From: Branchiostoma belcheri
Lineage: Eukaryota > Chordata > Leptocardii > Amphioxiformes > Branchiostomatidae
Direction of reading: 5' to 3'
Assembly: GCF_001625305.1 (NCBI RefSeq)
Contig: NW_017804242.1
Span: forward strand, 903,293 to 967,292
Length of the DNA: 64,000 nt
Positions 11,737-42,833 of this stretch are shown here, piece after piece. The notes under the pieces are model-generated. The model was not told the origin of the DNA and searched no databases. It saw only the letters and a program-made list of their open reading frames with translations. Numbering within the stretch: position 1 is the first letter of the stretch; each line of letters begins with the position of its first letter. A program made the translations under genes and the position numbers.

Positions 11737-14700
11737 TGTATGTTGTCTGAATAAGCTGTTCACAGTTTGAAGCAGTACACATGTATATGTATGACCGTGA
11801 CGCATCAAAGTTGAAAGCCTCTGAGATATAAACAGGCGTGAACAAGTGCATGTATCATACATAATATAGGCAAGAACTGCTTATGAGGCCCTTCATCTTT
11901 CAACTTGCATAATTATGCATGGTTCAAACTGTAGGAAGTCAGCAAGGAAGTCTGGAATTTACATACATGTATTATATATTATACATTGTATGAGTCTACT
12001 TTTACATTGTAAATAGATATAATAATGGCCAACTTGTAGAATCTCTCAAATCTGTAAAAAGATAAATCAAGAATTCCCATTTGTAACACAATCATAATAT
12101 ACTGTAGATCTAGAGTTATGTTAAAGCTCTATTGTTGTCTCCATACAGTTCTTTCTTCTTGGAGTAGTGTACATGTACATGTACTATGATGTAGTTATAA
12201 TGAAAATGACAATGGATCAAAGCTGATTAGATTTGAGTGCCATCCGATGATGATAGTAAACACTAACTGCTTAGTTACCGTGATTTGCCAATGCAAGCTT
12301 AGGTGCAATACCTCAATGGATTGACTTTACTAGTCAGTAGACTGGTTTTAGATAGTTAAACATTGTTGTACAATGTATCATGTACAATGTATATAGAGAT
12401 GGGAGCATCTGTACATAGAAGTGATTTGAATGTTGTTGTTTTTTTGTTTGTTTGTTTTTTAGTCACACTCAGTGGACCTGTCATACAGTGTTTGTATGAT
12501 GTGATCACTTTTTAATGTCATTTGTACAAAATACAGTTTTCTCTTCCACATATACCTCCATTGATTTTGATACCATGTTGTCTTCAATGACAGAAATCCA
12601 ATAGTGGCACAGTTTGGATGCTCAGGGAACACATCTCCTTTCTCTTCAACTACAGTTACAAGTAATGACTACAAGAGAAATCTCAACTGAAACAAGAGTT
12701 CTATGATCTCATACCTTCACCAAATGATGTTAACCTTTTAAGGATAGGTTTTCTCATTGATTACAAAATGTATGAATTTCAAAGTAAGTTCCTTATTTGC
12801 ATAAATCTTATTCAGTAGCAATCAAACAGCACAAGTTGTCCAATAATAAAAAGTCTTAACAAAGAAGGATATTGTTATTTCTTTCATCTCTTACTACACC
12901 AATTTAATTTGTTGGTTCTCGGATTTTTCCAGAAAAAATATGAAGCAACAGGGCAAAAACATGTTCTACAGAATCTCTTCATGCAAAGCCTAGCAATCAA
13001 TGGACATGTACCTTTCTCAGCCTTTGCAGGTAACTGCAGAAAAGTTGCAGCCATCACAGAAGATGCAGGAGTTGTCGATGAACTCTGAAACTCCTTGACT
13101 GTCTCCGTCTCATCTGTAATCATGAAAACGGTATTATGATGTAGAAATATTATATACTTTATGATTTTTTTCTTACTCTCTAGCTAACTCCAAATATGAT
13201 AAAAGTTAGGCAAAACTATTCCTAACAATTGAAATAGTAATTTTCTACATCTTGTTAATGCCTTTATATTCAATTGGCATGCAAATTTTAAAAAGAGATA
13301 AATAGATACAGGAAGAATACTACACTAAAGCCCACCTGTTGCATCAAAGTAGTGTTTCCACTGCCAGTATTGCTCCTCCAGCATGATGACCCGTATGAAC
13401 AAGTCTTTGCCAACAACTGTGCGCATCTCATCAGTGATGAGATATTGGGAAAAGTCTTTACTGAGCTGTCCAGATCTATATTTTCTCCAAAATCTGTCCA
13501 GGGCTATTCGGCTGTTTGGGATCAGGTGAATGATGACACAGCCCCTCTCAATCTTAATGAACTTCATGCCAGACTCACGATAGTTTAGTATCGTGCTTTC
13601 TGTTAACTCTGCAATCTTTGCTTTGGGCATGAGTTCTTCTCGGGAGGCCTTTATTATAAACTCAAACACGCTCTCATTCAACGTTTTGAGATATTCTAAC
13701 TCCTCCTTTTTGAGTTTATCCTGCATCTGTTGTTCATCATTGAACCCTGTTGTGCAGGTGTCTTGGTCTTCATTGGAGGAGCTGGAATCACTCATAGATG
13801 GAGAAGTCGTCAGGTGAAGAAGTCCTTGGATAGCTACAAGGAAATGGAGACATGCATCTTGGTCAAATCTTCTTTCAAAAAGACACCAAACTGATTAATA
13901 CAGAACAAAAATAGTGTAATTCATTATTTTTTCATGGTACTGTCATGTTATGTTCACTGTTTTCACTGTCAATTCTGTACCGTGAAGTTATCATTACAGT
14001 TAACAAATAATTCCTGGACTTTCTTTTTCCTGCACCTGTTACCACGGTGAATATATAGTTCCATGAATATGTCCATTTTTCTCAGACCGTGAACTTTTGC
14101 TACCGTAAACAGTAATTACAGTGAATTACAGTACTCGTTTTACTAAAACATGGTACATGCATGTACAGTCATGTAAACTCTCGTTACATCACATTCTTTC
14201 CAGCTATCTGGGTTTCATGTCAATTTCACATATTTGAATAAAGAATAATTTTGCTACTATTCTAAGGAGTGATTCATACCTTCAGGTGGGATACCTTTGA
14301 GTCGCCTCACTATCTCAGCAGCGATGTTTGGCAGCTCATCAGTTACTTTGCCCCTCTGCACACATCTTGCACTCAGCTGTTTCAATGTGGGAGAGTACTT
14401 CCCCACTAGCTCACTGAATGCCTTGAAGTTGTCACTGTTGTCATCAACCCAAATAGGGAATATGCGCTTATTGTTTTTCAAGCATGTCTCAAACTCCAGC
14501 TTAGGCCAGTAGTGCTTGTTGAGCAACGACGTGCTGACAACAATGACAGCAAGTTCCAAACTTTGGCTTGATAACGTTGAAATTATTCTCTCTCGGATGA
14601 CCTCACCTGGCTCGATGGAAATTTCATCGAAAAAAATGATTTTCTCAGCCACCCCTTGCTGCTGCATGTTGGTAACCAATGGGCGAACAAATGGTTCTTT

Positions 14701-15270
14701 GTCTTCTCCTGCGTGGATGATGAAAACATGTGATTCTGGAAAAAGAAGAGAATACACAAGGGGTTTAACACAAAATTGTGTAGCCGTTGTAGATTCTAAC
14801 AGAATAGCATGCAAACATCGTATTCAATTGTCCAAGGGACACGTACTGGGCATGAATTTGGAGTCAAACTCTATAGTATGTGATCATAGTTACATTGCCT
14901 TACAAGCACAATAAATATGTGTAAATGTGCAAACATAAACATAAAATCTAGTCTCTAAATCATGTACAATCATACTGATACCTTTGGATGTCCCCTCTTG
15001 GCCATCATCTTTTAGGATCCTTGCCAGATGCGGGTAGCGATGTTTTAGTGCATCTTTAAACACCACAAATGCTTTTGGTCCTCTGTTAGGTAGAATGTCC
15101 AATAAGGCCTTGGCTTGGTCTTCTCGTGTCTGCTCAATCTCTATGTCATCAAGATCAGTACCATTTAAGATTCTGCTGTCTACAAGGCGCCGACGGATGT
15201 CCCTAAACCTCAGGTCACTTGTTATCTCCAGTCGTTTAGCCAGAAGTAGGTCCCGGTGTTTTTTTTCCAT
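6763..15270 (-). CDS. CARD-TIR-TRADD-N-like-coiled coil-RING-B-box protein
   Basis: Six exons join in frame, 15270-14982, 14735-14280, 13833-13336, 13113-13012, 8802-8287 and 7880-6763, giving about 992 residues. All five introns are phase 1. The ATG at 15270 has a good context ('aaccATGG'). Residues 1-97 are a CARD with an 'LLDILPNRGPKAF' motif, as in CRADD/RAIDD. Residues 98-249 are a TIR domain ('VFIIHAGEDK', 'FFDEISIEPGEVI', 'YWPKLEFE'). Residues 250-415 contain 'LDRFWRKYRSGQLSKDF', which resembles a TRADD N-terminal fold. Then come a 34-residue exon, a coiled coil (about 520-605), five MASAPE repeats, a C3HC4 RING (670-710), a B-box (752-791) and a second coiled coil with no NHL or SPRY domain. 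Likely role: a death or innate-immune adaptor with E3 ligase capacity. CNTLN exons 9-10 lie in the 8803-13011 intron. The link to the RING exon rests on phase alone, so the RING exon may be a separate gene. Confidence 0.68.
8981..9855 (+). mobile_element. Non-autonomous element ending in CTAGT (family A)
   Basis: It begins with 'ttaccttcgccaagaaggtt' and ends '..ggcgaaggtatgagatcgtg gaactCTAGT' at 9851-9855. The early 'accttcgcc' is complementary to 'ggcgaaggt' near the 3' end. An inverted full copy lies at 43678-44579 and fragments lie at 12697-12830, 17440-17720 and 48520-48620. It holds a (TG)n tract and no coding capacity. The CTAG-T end suggests a rolling-circle (Helitron-like) origin. 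Confidence 0.65.
9856..11051 (+). mobile_element. Helitron/Helentron-like non-autonomous element (family B, copy 1)
   Basis: It starts with a perfect hairpin, 'atttcagtccatacc' facing 'ggtatggatgaaat', directly after the CTAGT end of the family A element. It ends with a short stem, 'atttgctcccaagcaaat', about ten bases before CTAG at 11047-11050, the classic rolling-circle 3' end. The second copy is at 56116-56925. A LINE tail lies inside it at about 10436-10828 and is absent from the other copy. Confidence 0.75.
10436..10828 (-). mobile_element. 5'-truncated LINE 3' end inserted in the Helitron-like element
   Basis: The minus-strand reading gives the C-terminal tail of a non-LTR reverse transcriptase: 'LRTAYNNAFRILF', 'GVDTFDARRRKLTHSF', 'NRLLNSNNRIIKLA', then stop, 3' UTR with 'tatgggccaatttgcgcctg' and an A/T-rich tail. 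The copy at 56116 crosses this point without it, so the LINE arrived after the Helitron-like element. Confidence 0.75.
11737..13011. other. CNTLN 3' flank / antisense intron
   Basis: The region holds the probable CNTLN 3' UTR (an AATAAA lies at 12846) and, at 12697-12830, a fragment of the family A element. It is also intron 5 sequence of the minus-strand CARD-TIR gene. I see no further gene here. Confidence 0.5.
14280..14735 (-). other. TIR-domain exon
   Basis: A single exon of 152 codons carries a whole TIR domain: beta-A 'HVFIIHAGEDK', box 2 'DEISIEPGEVIRERI', alpha-C 'VSTSLLNKHYWPKLEFE' and the 'RIFPIWVDD' strand. A glutamate stands four residues after the tryptophan, where SARM1 and plant NADase TIRs have the catalytic Glu. 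Many TLR TIRs without this activity also have it. Both flanks are phase 1. Confidence 0.88.
14982..15270 (-). other. CARD-coding exon
   Basis: First coding exon of the composite gene. The reading is six-helix CARD-like, with an arginine/leucine-rich start and 'DDIEIEQTREDQAKALLDIL'. The 'LLDILPNRGPKAFVVFKDAL' stretch is close to the CARD of CRADD and caspase-2, which pair with each other by homotypic binding. It ends in AAAG|gtatca, phase 1. Confidence 0.85.
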
Positions 15271-16133
15271 GGTTGACTTAATATCGTATGAACAATGCAG
15301 TGTCTATCATCTGTTAACATCCAGCATTCTACTTGGCTCACCCTTTCTTCATTGATGTAGCACTGTGTTACCTTCTGTGGGACAAAAAGACATCAGTTCT
15401 GTTTGTTAGCCAGTTTCTTGCAAATCTGATTTCCATCTCAATTGTCTCGACAGCAAAACAAATTATGTGATAACAGGTACATTTCATGTATTACATACCC
15501 ATAAAAGAACCAAATACAAAGGCCCCAATTCAAGTAGCTACAGCATATTTCAGCTGATTTCCCTCCCCATGTAAACACATTGTCAACATTTTCACAAAAA
15601 GGTGTTCTCGTACCCCGTATTGTACTAGTTTTTACAGATGGGTGTCTGCATAAACTTCACAACTGCCATATGCCACAGTACTTTTCAAAGTTCTTATTAT
15701 TCCCCCAATAGTACTTATCACAGGCAGTTCTTTCCATACAGCACAACTACTAGAGGGGGGGGGGCATAATCTTCCTACGTGTAGCATTGCAGCCATGATT
15801 CGACTGTACATTGTACAGTTTATGACTTTGTATATAATTAAACTGCAATCAATACTTTGCTTATACGTCATCAGTACAGATAAACAGGAAAACACAAATC
15901 CTAAACTTTCTATCAAAGAATCATTGCCAAGAGGCCACTTCAAAAAGAGAATCAGGCAGGATCAAGTATACTTTACAGGGCTGGAAACACCTGGATTGGA
16001 GCTGAGCTTTTATTTACATTGTACCTGCACTGGTCCATGTACTGGGTTTATACCCACATACTGAGTTTATATAGAAATGTATGTGTACATGTATGTGGAT
16101 ACTACCTTGACTATGAAGTAAAATTAAAAAGAA
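15271..16133. other. Intergenic, upstream of the CARD-TIR gene
   Basis: The presumed promoter side of the CARD-TIR gene. No clear TATA box or CpG-rich block is visible. It holds a poly-G run near 15757 and short A/T tracts. No exon-like reading is supported. Confidence 0.5.
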
Positions 16134-16847
16134 CTAGAAAGGCCAATATTTGCTTTGGAGCAAATACAGCGATGGGTTCACCACATTTTACGACATGGCA
16201 GGGAAAGAATGGGAAACACAAGGGAAAACAATGATTTACATTGATATAACTATAATATGAAGTAAAATACAACTAAAACAACAGTTGGATAGCTATTCCC
16301 TACTTTATTGGTTAGGATTTTTAATTGCATAATGCAAACTGTTGATTTTCAAAATAAAAAAAAAAGTCCATGCCCGGCATTCCAATGCTGGAGCAGGAAA
16401 GCTTGAAATACCTACCAAAACACTTGAATACAGACATACTGTCAGTATGGAAATGCTTCTGTGCAGGTGTTAATCAAGTTAAATCCCAACAGCCAATCAG
16501 CAAGAAGTATAGAGGAAAGCTGCATGCCTATTGGTTGATGCCCTGCATTCCATTGTGATGACTCATGCCCAAACGTGGTAAACAAGGCACACTAACACAG
16601 TAATACATTAGCTATAACACAGCCAAAAAACTCAAATAAAACCATTCTAAAAGCCTGTATCACAATAATTTAAAAAACGCCTAGGGGTATTTGCCCACTG
16701 TACCTCCATACCAAATTTCAGGACCTTGGGCCCTAAAATGAAGAAGTTGAATCCATTTAAAAAATGGCAGGAGGAGAAGGAGAAGAAGAAACATCAGAAA
16801 AAGCAATATGGTTTCACCACACCACTTCGTGGTGTGGTGAACCCATA
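16134..16847 (-). mobile_element. Helitron/Helentron-like non-autonomous element (family C, copy 1)
   Basis: Read on the minus strand, it opens with a perfect hairpin ('ttcaccacaccac' facing 'gtggtgtggtgaa'). It ends with the stem 'tatttgctccaaagcaaata' about ten bases before CTAG at 16137-16134. It is nearly identical over about 715 bp to the opposite-strand copy at 28490-29206. A 62-codon frame shared by the two copies reflects this identity, not a gene. Confidence 0.8.
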
Positions 16848-17439
16848 AATATCAGCAATGGTTTCTGAACGGTTTTGAGTATGATCCATACTTTCTGAAG
16901 TCTGAGTGGGGCAGGTAAAATTTTCCTCACGCAGGTAATTTTCAATGTTAGGTGTGAAGGCATGCAGAAAAAAAGGATTTTGAGCCTTATCCTAGGACTG
17001 ATCTTAGGACTGAAACCTGCAATTGATAAACTGCTAGTAAAACATGACATACCTGGATGTCTCCTGGACACCAATGCCTGTCTACAAACACCTGCAGGTT
17101 GTAGTTCTATCTGTAACACTATTTCTTCATTCAGACTTCCTTGACTGGGGCTGTGAACTTTGCCCAGGATAATATAACGTTAGGGTCAATGTACAGCTTG
17201 TTGTTTGCTTCTGGCTTTTGTTTGCCATTTTAGGCCACAACCAAATGCACCTATCCAGCAAAGATATTTTCAGACGTAGTTGGAATCAAGACCACTCACA
17301 AAGACAAAAGTTATCATTTTAAAGATTTGTTACCACAAATGTTCTGACAGCTCTTCTTACTATTTTGCAAACCACCAGTCAGAAGTACATTAATTTTGTA
17401 GCTATCAGGTACCAAACCCTGTAAGTTGGTGTCACTGGT

Positions 17440-17720
17440 AGGTTCCATGACCTTGAATTATAAAAATCAGGTTTCTCATTGATTTATACATTCAAATATG
17501 TTTCCTCATTTGCGTGGACTATAATATTTTCAGTTAAGTATATTCTCCAACCAATAAGTTTCATCATTATAGTTACATGTGTAACAAAGGCTACGCAAAG
17601 AAATTATGCGAATGAGGTCCTGATTTCAGTAATTTAAATGTCATCTAATTATTTCAAGCATCACTGAAGCATGCCTACATACCAAAAATCATGTCAATCT
17701 GTCAACCATTGTCCTCCTGA
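17440..17720. repeat. Decayed fragment of family A element
   Basis: The text 'catcactgaagcatgcctacataccaaaaatcat' style segment and the alternating 'tttgcat/aattatgc' stretches match the middle of the element at 43678-44579. The rest of 16848-18840 is intergenic and I see no gene in it. Confidence 0.5.
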
Positions 17721-18842
17721 ATATGTAGTATTTTAGAATAGACTGTAACTGTTATTAAATCACTAATGTTGCAAAGAATCATCATGTAAAATGACCACAG
17801 ACTGTTTAAACAGGTTTCAATTCATTTAATGAAATGCTCATACATAACATACATGTATATTTGTACAAATTTCCCTATTGCTTCATTACTGTGAAATAAA
17901 TAGAAATTGATTCACAATAAATTTGCACAAGCGAAGTATTAAAATAGATTCAAAGAAAAAGAGACACAATGAAAATATTTAGGTGCTCACAATCAAACTT
18001 ATGTACACCACTTGATAAGCACAAAGTACATTATATTTCTTTGTTTCAACCAGAAGATAAAAATATGCAACAAGACAAGAGAAGCAGTCACCACAAGAAG
18101 TACAGAGATAAGTATGATATCATACAAATTGCTCAGAAAAAATATTGGAAAATTAACTGGTTCATTGGTACTTTTTAGTTACTGTATGTCATGGAGCTTT
18201 AACTTCAATAAAGTACAGGTAAGTAGAAAGAAGCAAAAGCTGAAGGCAACACTTGGAAAGCAACACAATGGAAAACTCATTTAATTAGCTTGAATATATA
18301 CATACAATCTGCATCGTAATGATATTGAATACTTGGCAACTTGAATATATTTCCTAATATAGTATGCTACACTGTACATGGAAATGCTTCAGATTGCCCA
18401 CTGCTGGATGTCATCAGTCGCTACCAGACTCCAATGGAGAAAGTTGAAAATACAAATTGAATCATGTAAAAATTGGGCAGATAGTCTGAATGATATGCCA
18501 GTAAGGGTTACATGTAGCTGGCCACACTCCATTGGCTAACTCCTCTGATTATGTAGTCTCCACCAGACTCCTTTGCAGGCTGAATAAATAGTGGAAACTG
18601 GCCTAAAAAGGGAAATTGGACCCTCTGTAGCCAGCTTACTCCCCTGGCCAGTTACATTCCTATTTAGGACGATTTCTACTATTCATTCAGCCTCCAATGG
18701 AGTCTTGTGGAGCCTACCTCTGACATACCACTCAGTATATGTGCCCAATTTCTTCTATGTTGTATTTTACAGCACCATTATATTAGAATCTGATAGAAAC
18801 TACATCATCATCACATGTACAAAATGTAGGTTACATTAGCTA

Positions 18843-19097
18843 GCACGTCGGCAGAACGTACTGCGCTCGCGCAGAATCCCGATTTTTCACGGTTTTCGTT
18901 GGATTTTTGGTCAACGTTGCATTATAATTTTGCTTGTTGCAGGCGATATTTTTTTGGACATAACATTTGGAAACTACAGACGGAGTGTTAACCTTATATG
19001 CACGAATACAACCTTATATGAGACATTCTGCGGAAGTGCTATGCACAATATATTACGGATTTCGCGCAGGTGCAGTACGTTCTGCCGACGTGCTATA
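18843..19097. mobile_element. MITE with 24-bp terminal inverted repeats
   Basis: The left end 'tagcacgtcggcagaacg' + 'tactgc' and the right end are perfect inverted repeats around a 205-bp core, probably inserted at TA. A one-ended relative lies at about 31880-32020. This copy is just downstream of the CCDC171 stop, on the 3' UTR side. Confidence 0.8.
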
Positions 19098-19172
19098 TTA
19101 GCTGCCATTGTGGGCACTGGGCACAGTTGTTCAGAAGCCTCAGGGTGGACGTACATGTACTACTGCAGGCTG

Positions 19173-39189
<20,017 letters not shown>

Positions 39190-39339
39190 TGATCGAAGAA
39201 AGCACAAAGCCAAGGACGTCTGAAGATGGTTTCCGTGATCCCGGCTACAAGCGAAAACCCTCCGAATTATCCCGGGGATTAACAAGATCTTTGTTTGTAC
39301 ACAAAAGAGAAATTTACACGGTAGAAAAGTAATTCCCAA

Positions 39340-39548
39340 CGGTTGCTTGGCACGCCATTTTGAAACTCCCGGCCAGAAATTTGTAAGGTGACCTCTGATT
39401 GGTAGACTTTTGGGGCGGGCTTTCCAAATGGACCAATCAGCGCGTACAATAGATACCTTGTCGTTGTATAGCGATGTGCATTGTGGGATATATTGTGCTG
39501 TCTGTAGTTTCCGGGTTTGTAACTTTCGTCGTTTGGTCGTCTCGGAGG
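39340..39548. promoter_or_regulatory. Shared bidirectional promoter of CCDC171 and FAM32A
   Basis: The non-coding first exons diverge from here: CCDC171 (minus, donor at 39189) and FAM32A (plus, donor after 39548). Between them lie an inverted CCAAT box (39398-39402), a GC box 'ggggcggg' (39412-39419), a CCAAT box 'gaccaatcag' (39431-39440) and a YY1-like 'gccattttg' (about 39354-39362). No TATA box is visible. This is typical of a housekeeping promoter. Confidence 0.7.
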
Positions 39549-40168
39549 TAAGATTTCTCTATATTTCTTCTCATTTAGTGTACTTTTATGCCACTCGTCG
39601 GTACATTTTCGTCTCGAATATGTTTGTTCATTTGTCTGGGACAGTGGGGGAGGGTTCGGATAGCTCCCAACTGCTTATTTATCAGACAAAGAGAGATTTG
39701 TTATGACGCAAAAAGACAGATGTGGTTAGTGGGGAGGGGGGTGTAAACTTGGGGGAAATTTGGAAACCAAGCGACTACGTGCATAAAAATTATAGTACAT
39801 TTAGAAGTTAAGCATACTCAACCATAACATAGGAACATGGGGCAAGGAGGCTCAATTCTATTCTGATTATAAGATGCTAGGAAGAGATAAAAGCCACGCT
39901 TGGACTTGAAGGTTTTACCACCACTATAAATTTGTGAGGAATATGGATTTTTATTGATGCCCTAGCCTAGAAATAGGATTTGTCGGAAAATAGACCTGAT
40001 ATCATTAATATTAATGGTGTCATCATAATGTCATAAAAATTTGCATAAATTACTGTCTTGCATCAAGACATTTTCTGACAATACCTCAAACACAATCAAG
40101 ATTCAAAGTCCATACTAGAACAACACTAACTTTTATATCTGCTTTTATCCCACAAGTCTAGGAGAATC

Positions 40169-41216
40169 ATGTCATCAGCCTACGACACAGTTCAGAAAGG
40201 CAGCCTCAAGCTGAAGGGCACTGACAATGGCGGGATCAAGAAAAAGAAGAAGAAGAAGAAGGAAAAGAAGCGGATCTTAGAACAGATCACCAGCAAGGAG
40301 GCAACAAGTGAGGAGGGAGTGGAAAGGAGCAAAAAGGTTGGTTTTGTCACGGAAGGATAGCCTCTACATGTATCAGGCTTCAGAGGTGACTGGAAAGAGT
40401 AGACATTGGCCAAATAGACAGAATAACATTCCAGGGGAGTTAGTCTACTTAAGGAGTACAGCTTTCGGAGTGGCCATTGCCAAGGCTATACATCAACAAC
40501 ATATAGCTTTTGGCTTAGGCTGCCCAACCAGGTTACAAAATATAGAGACTTTTCAATGCAGTGAAGAAGAACAGCCTTTATCATAAAGGCTTCACCTTCA
40601 GTGAAACATTAATTTGTACATAAATTGTGTACAAATTAATGTTTCACTGAAGGTTATGTCCTACTAAAACTTGATGGAATTATAACCCAATACTAGTAAT
40701 AGATCAGTCACATACCAACCAGTTAGTTACCTTCAGTCGCTGAACCTGTAAAAATTAAAAGAATCTGACTTGTTCATTTTATTCCGCTTAAGACGCTGTT
40801 TATGCTTCGCTGATTTTATCTTGTAAGTTTGTAAATGTTTTTAGATTTGGTTGTGATAATGGTTATGGCTTATGCCTTTGTTTTAATGAAACTCATGGAA
40901 ACAGCTCCCGTGCAATTCAGCCTCTGGCTGCCAGGTGGGACTGGATGTATAAATAATATATTGTAAATATGTGAATAATTGAATAAACCATTATTATCAT
41001 GCATGTTCAAAAACTTGACTGTGCAAAATGTCTCCCCAGGTGGACAACCGGACGCCGGCACAGCGTAAGTTTGCGGAGGTGCAGGAGAGACGGCAGATGG
41101 AGCGGGTGATGAACAAGGCGGCGTTGACCCACAAGCAGCGCGTGGAGTCATTCAACAAGCACTTGGACAAGCTCACGGAACACTACGACATCCCCAAAGT
41201 CAGCTGGACCAAGTAG
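40169..41216 (+). CDS. FAM32A: FAM32A (OTAG-12) orthologue, complete
   Basis: Coding exons 40169-40336 and 41040-41216 (TAG) give 114 residues (human 112). A non-coding exon ends at 39548. The protein starts 'MSSAYDTVQKGSLKLKG', has a lysine block (nine K in a row), then 'RTPAQRKFAEVQERRQME', and ends with the invariant 'LTEHYDIPKVSWTK'. Vertebrate FAM32A is a small nuclear protein linked to apoptosis and to the spliceosome, where its C-terminal tail reaches the active site in the human post-catalytic complex. The strict conservation of the tail fits that role. It shares a promoter with CCDC171. Confidence 0.95.
40353..40654. repeat. MITE half and a 27-bp-arm palindrome in the FAM32A intron
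   Basis: The segment 40353-40470 matches the left part of the element at 63396 ('agcctct..caggcttcag', 'attggccaaatagacaga'). At 40594-40654, arms 'accttcagtgaaacattaat' + 'ttgtaca' pair perfectly around a seven-base loop. Confidence 0.75.
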
Positions 41217-42833
41217 ACGTGAACTGGACTGTCTGGAGTGCTGCCAGTGCTGACAGAAGCTTTTAGAACCGTTTAGGGGTTTTCTTTTACACAACCAAAC
41301 TATTCCCTACCTTGCTTACATTTCAGTGTCTATCAGGCACCTTCCTCAGAGCTTCTGACTGGAGTTCTGCTTCTCGACACTATATGTAGCCAATGTACAA
41401 TGTAGGTGGTGCTTTTGCAGTTAGAACACAATCTCAAACGTCCCAATCCCAAATGTACATGTAAGCAGGGTAGGAATAGTTTGGTTGTGTAAAGAAGACT
41501 GACCCCTATATCCTTTACTCTACTAGCCTGATGAAACTACATGTACTTTCAGAAGCTTTTAGAACCATGCAGTAATCAAACAGTCCATTAGGGCTGCCTG
41601 TGGGTCCACCTCTGTGTCTGTGATGGTATTCGTTTGGCCAATTGCCCATGCAGTTGAAAAATACAGCTGTGGATTTTCTATCCACCTCCTATTGTACAGA
41701 TAAACATGTCATATACATTGTGTACTAGTAACACTAGAAAATGGACTCAGTTCTTAGATCTTCTCCGAGTGTGTCATCAGTCCTTCCATGAGGGCTGCCA
41801 GCTGATCAGTGTTTGCAAATAGCTGTGGGCTTAGAATATAAAGTACTAGTAAGCAGAAGTTTTCATGCAAACCTGTGTGTTGTTGCAGTCTTTATGTCTA
41901 CCATTGTGTAATGTAATTATAAGCATTTCTATGTCATAAAACATTTCGCTAAGAACTGCAACTAGGAACAAAAATGCCTCCAGTCAATGTGAGTGACTGT
42001 ATATCTGAACTGTACTGCTTAGTCTTTACACCTACGTGTACCTCGCTGTAAGCTGTATATCATTTCAACTTTTTAGTATATGGCTGTAATCAATCACTCA
42101 CTGTCCAGACCAAAGTGTAATGATGTTTATGGTAAGAAGAGTACAGTACTACGGTTGTACATGTATATGTGTTATCAATGTGGAGGCATCTATAACAATG
42201 CCTAATATGTAACTGTTGATACTACTAAGTAAAGTCTATGTTGGTTCTGTTACGTAGATAAACTTTTACAACATCCCACACAAGCACCCACATAATGTCT
42301 CACCATGTACATGTAACATGGAACTGACTGTGACATTTTAACTTATTTTTTAAGGTTAATGGCTATATTACAAGGTGATTGACATTATATCTCAGTCTAT
42401 TGCCATCTCTGTTTATATTTCATCTTTGCATACATTGTACTTTCGAAGTAGGGTAATAGGCCCACTCATACAGAGTCATGCTACCTTGTTGTCAGTAACA
42501 GTGTCACTACATTGTTTATCAAACTACATCTGGAAACAAAACCACATAGCTACATGACTTTCAGCCTCCATTAGAACTGCAGCAACAAGCATGATATACC
42601 AGTAATGATAGCACTCGGTGGAGATTTTGTGAACTGAATGTTCTCGAGTAAAACTGTGACCAGGCAGGTAATGAATGATGTGGTTCAACTCTGTGATTCC
42701 CAATTGGCTGGAAGCAGATAGATACTTGCATGATACATTGATGAAGTATTCTCAGTTCACTTAAAGAGTCCTTCAAAAAGTTCACAATCTCACCCAGAAA
42801 CAAATACAGTGAAAAGGGGGCCTTAAACAACAC
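41217..42833. other. FAM32A 3' flank and gap to CCBE1
   Basis: A MITE with terminal repeats 'acacaaccaaactattcc' / 'ggaatagtttggttgtgt' occupies about 41290-41493, probably inside the FAM32A 3' UTR. The remainder up to the CCBE1 stop shows no further gene. Confidence 0.7.

Noticed and set aside
16370-16558. 62-codon frame identical to one at 28780-28968
   Set aside because: Both lie inside the two near-identical Helitron-like elements; identity is due to recent copying, and the frame has no recognisable domain.
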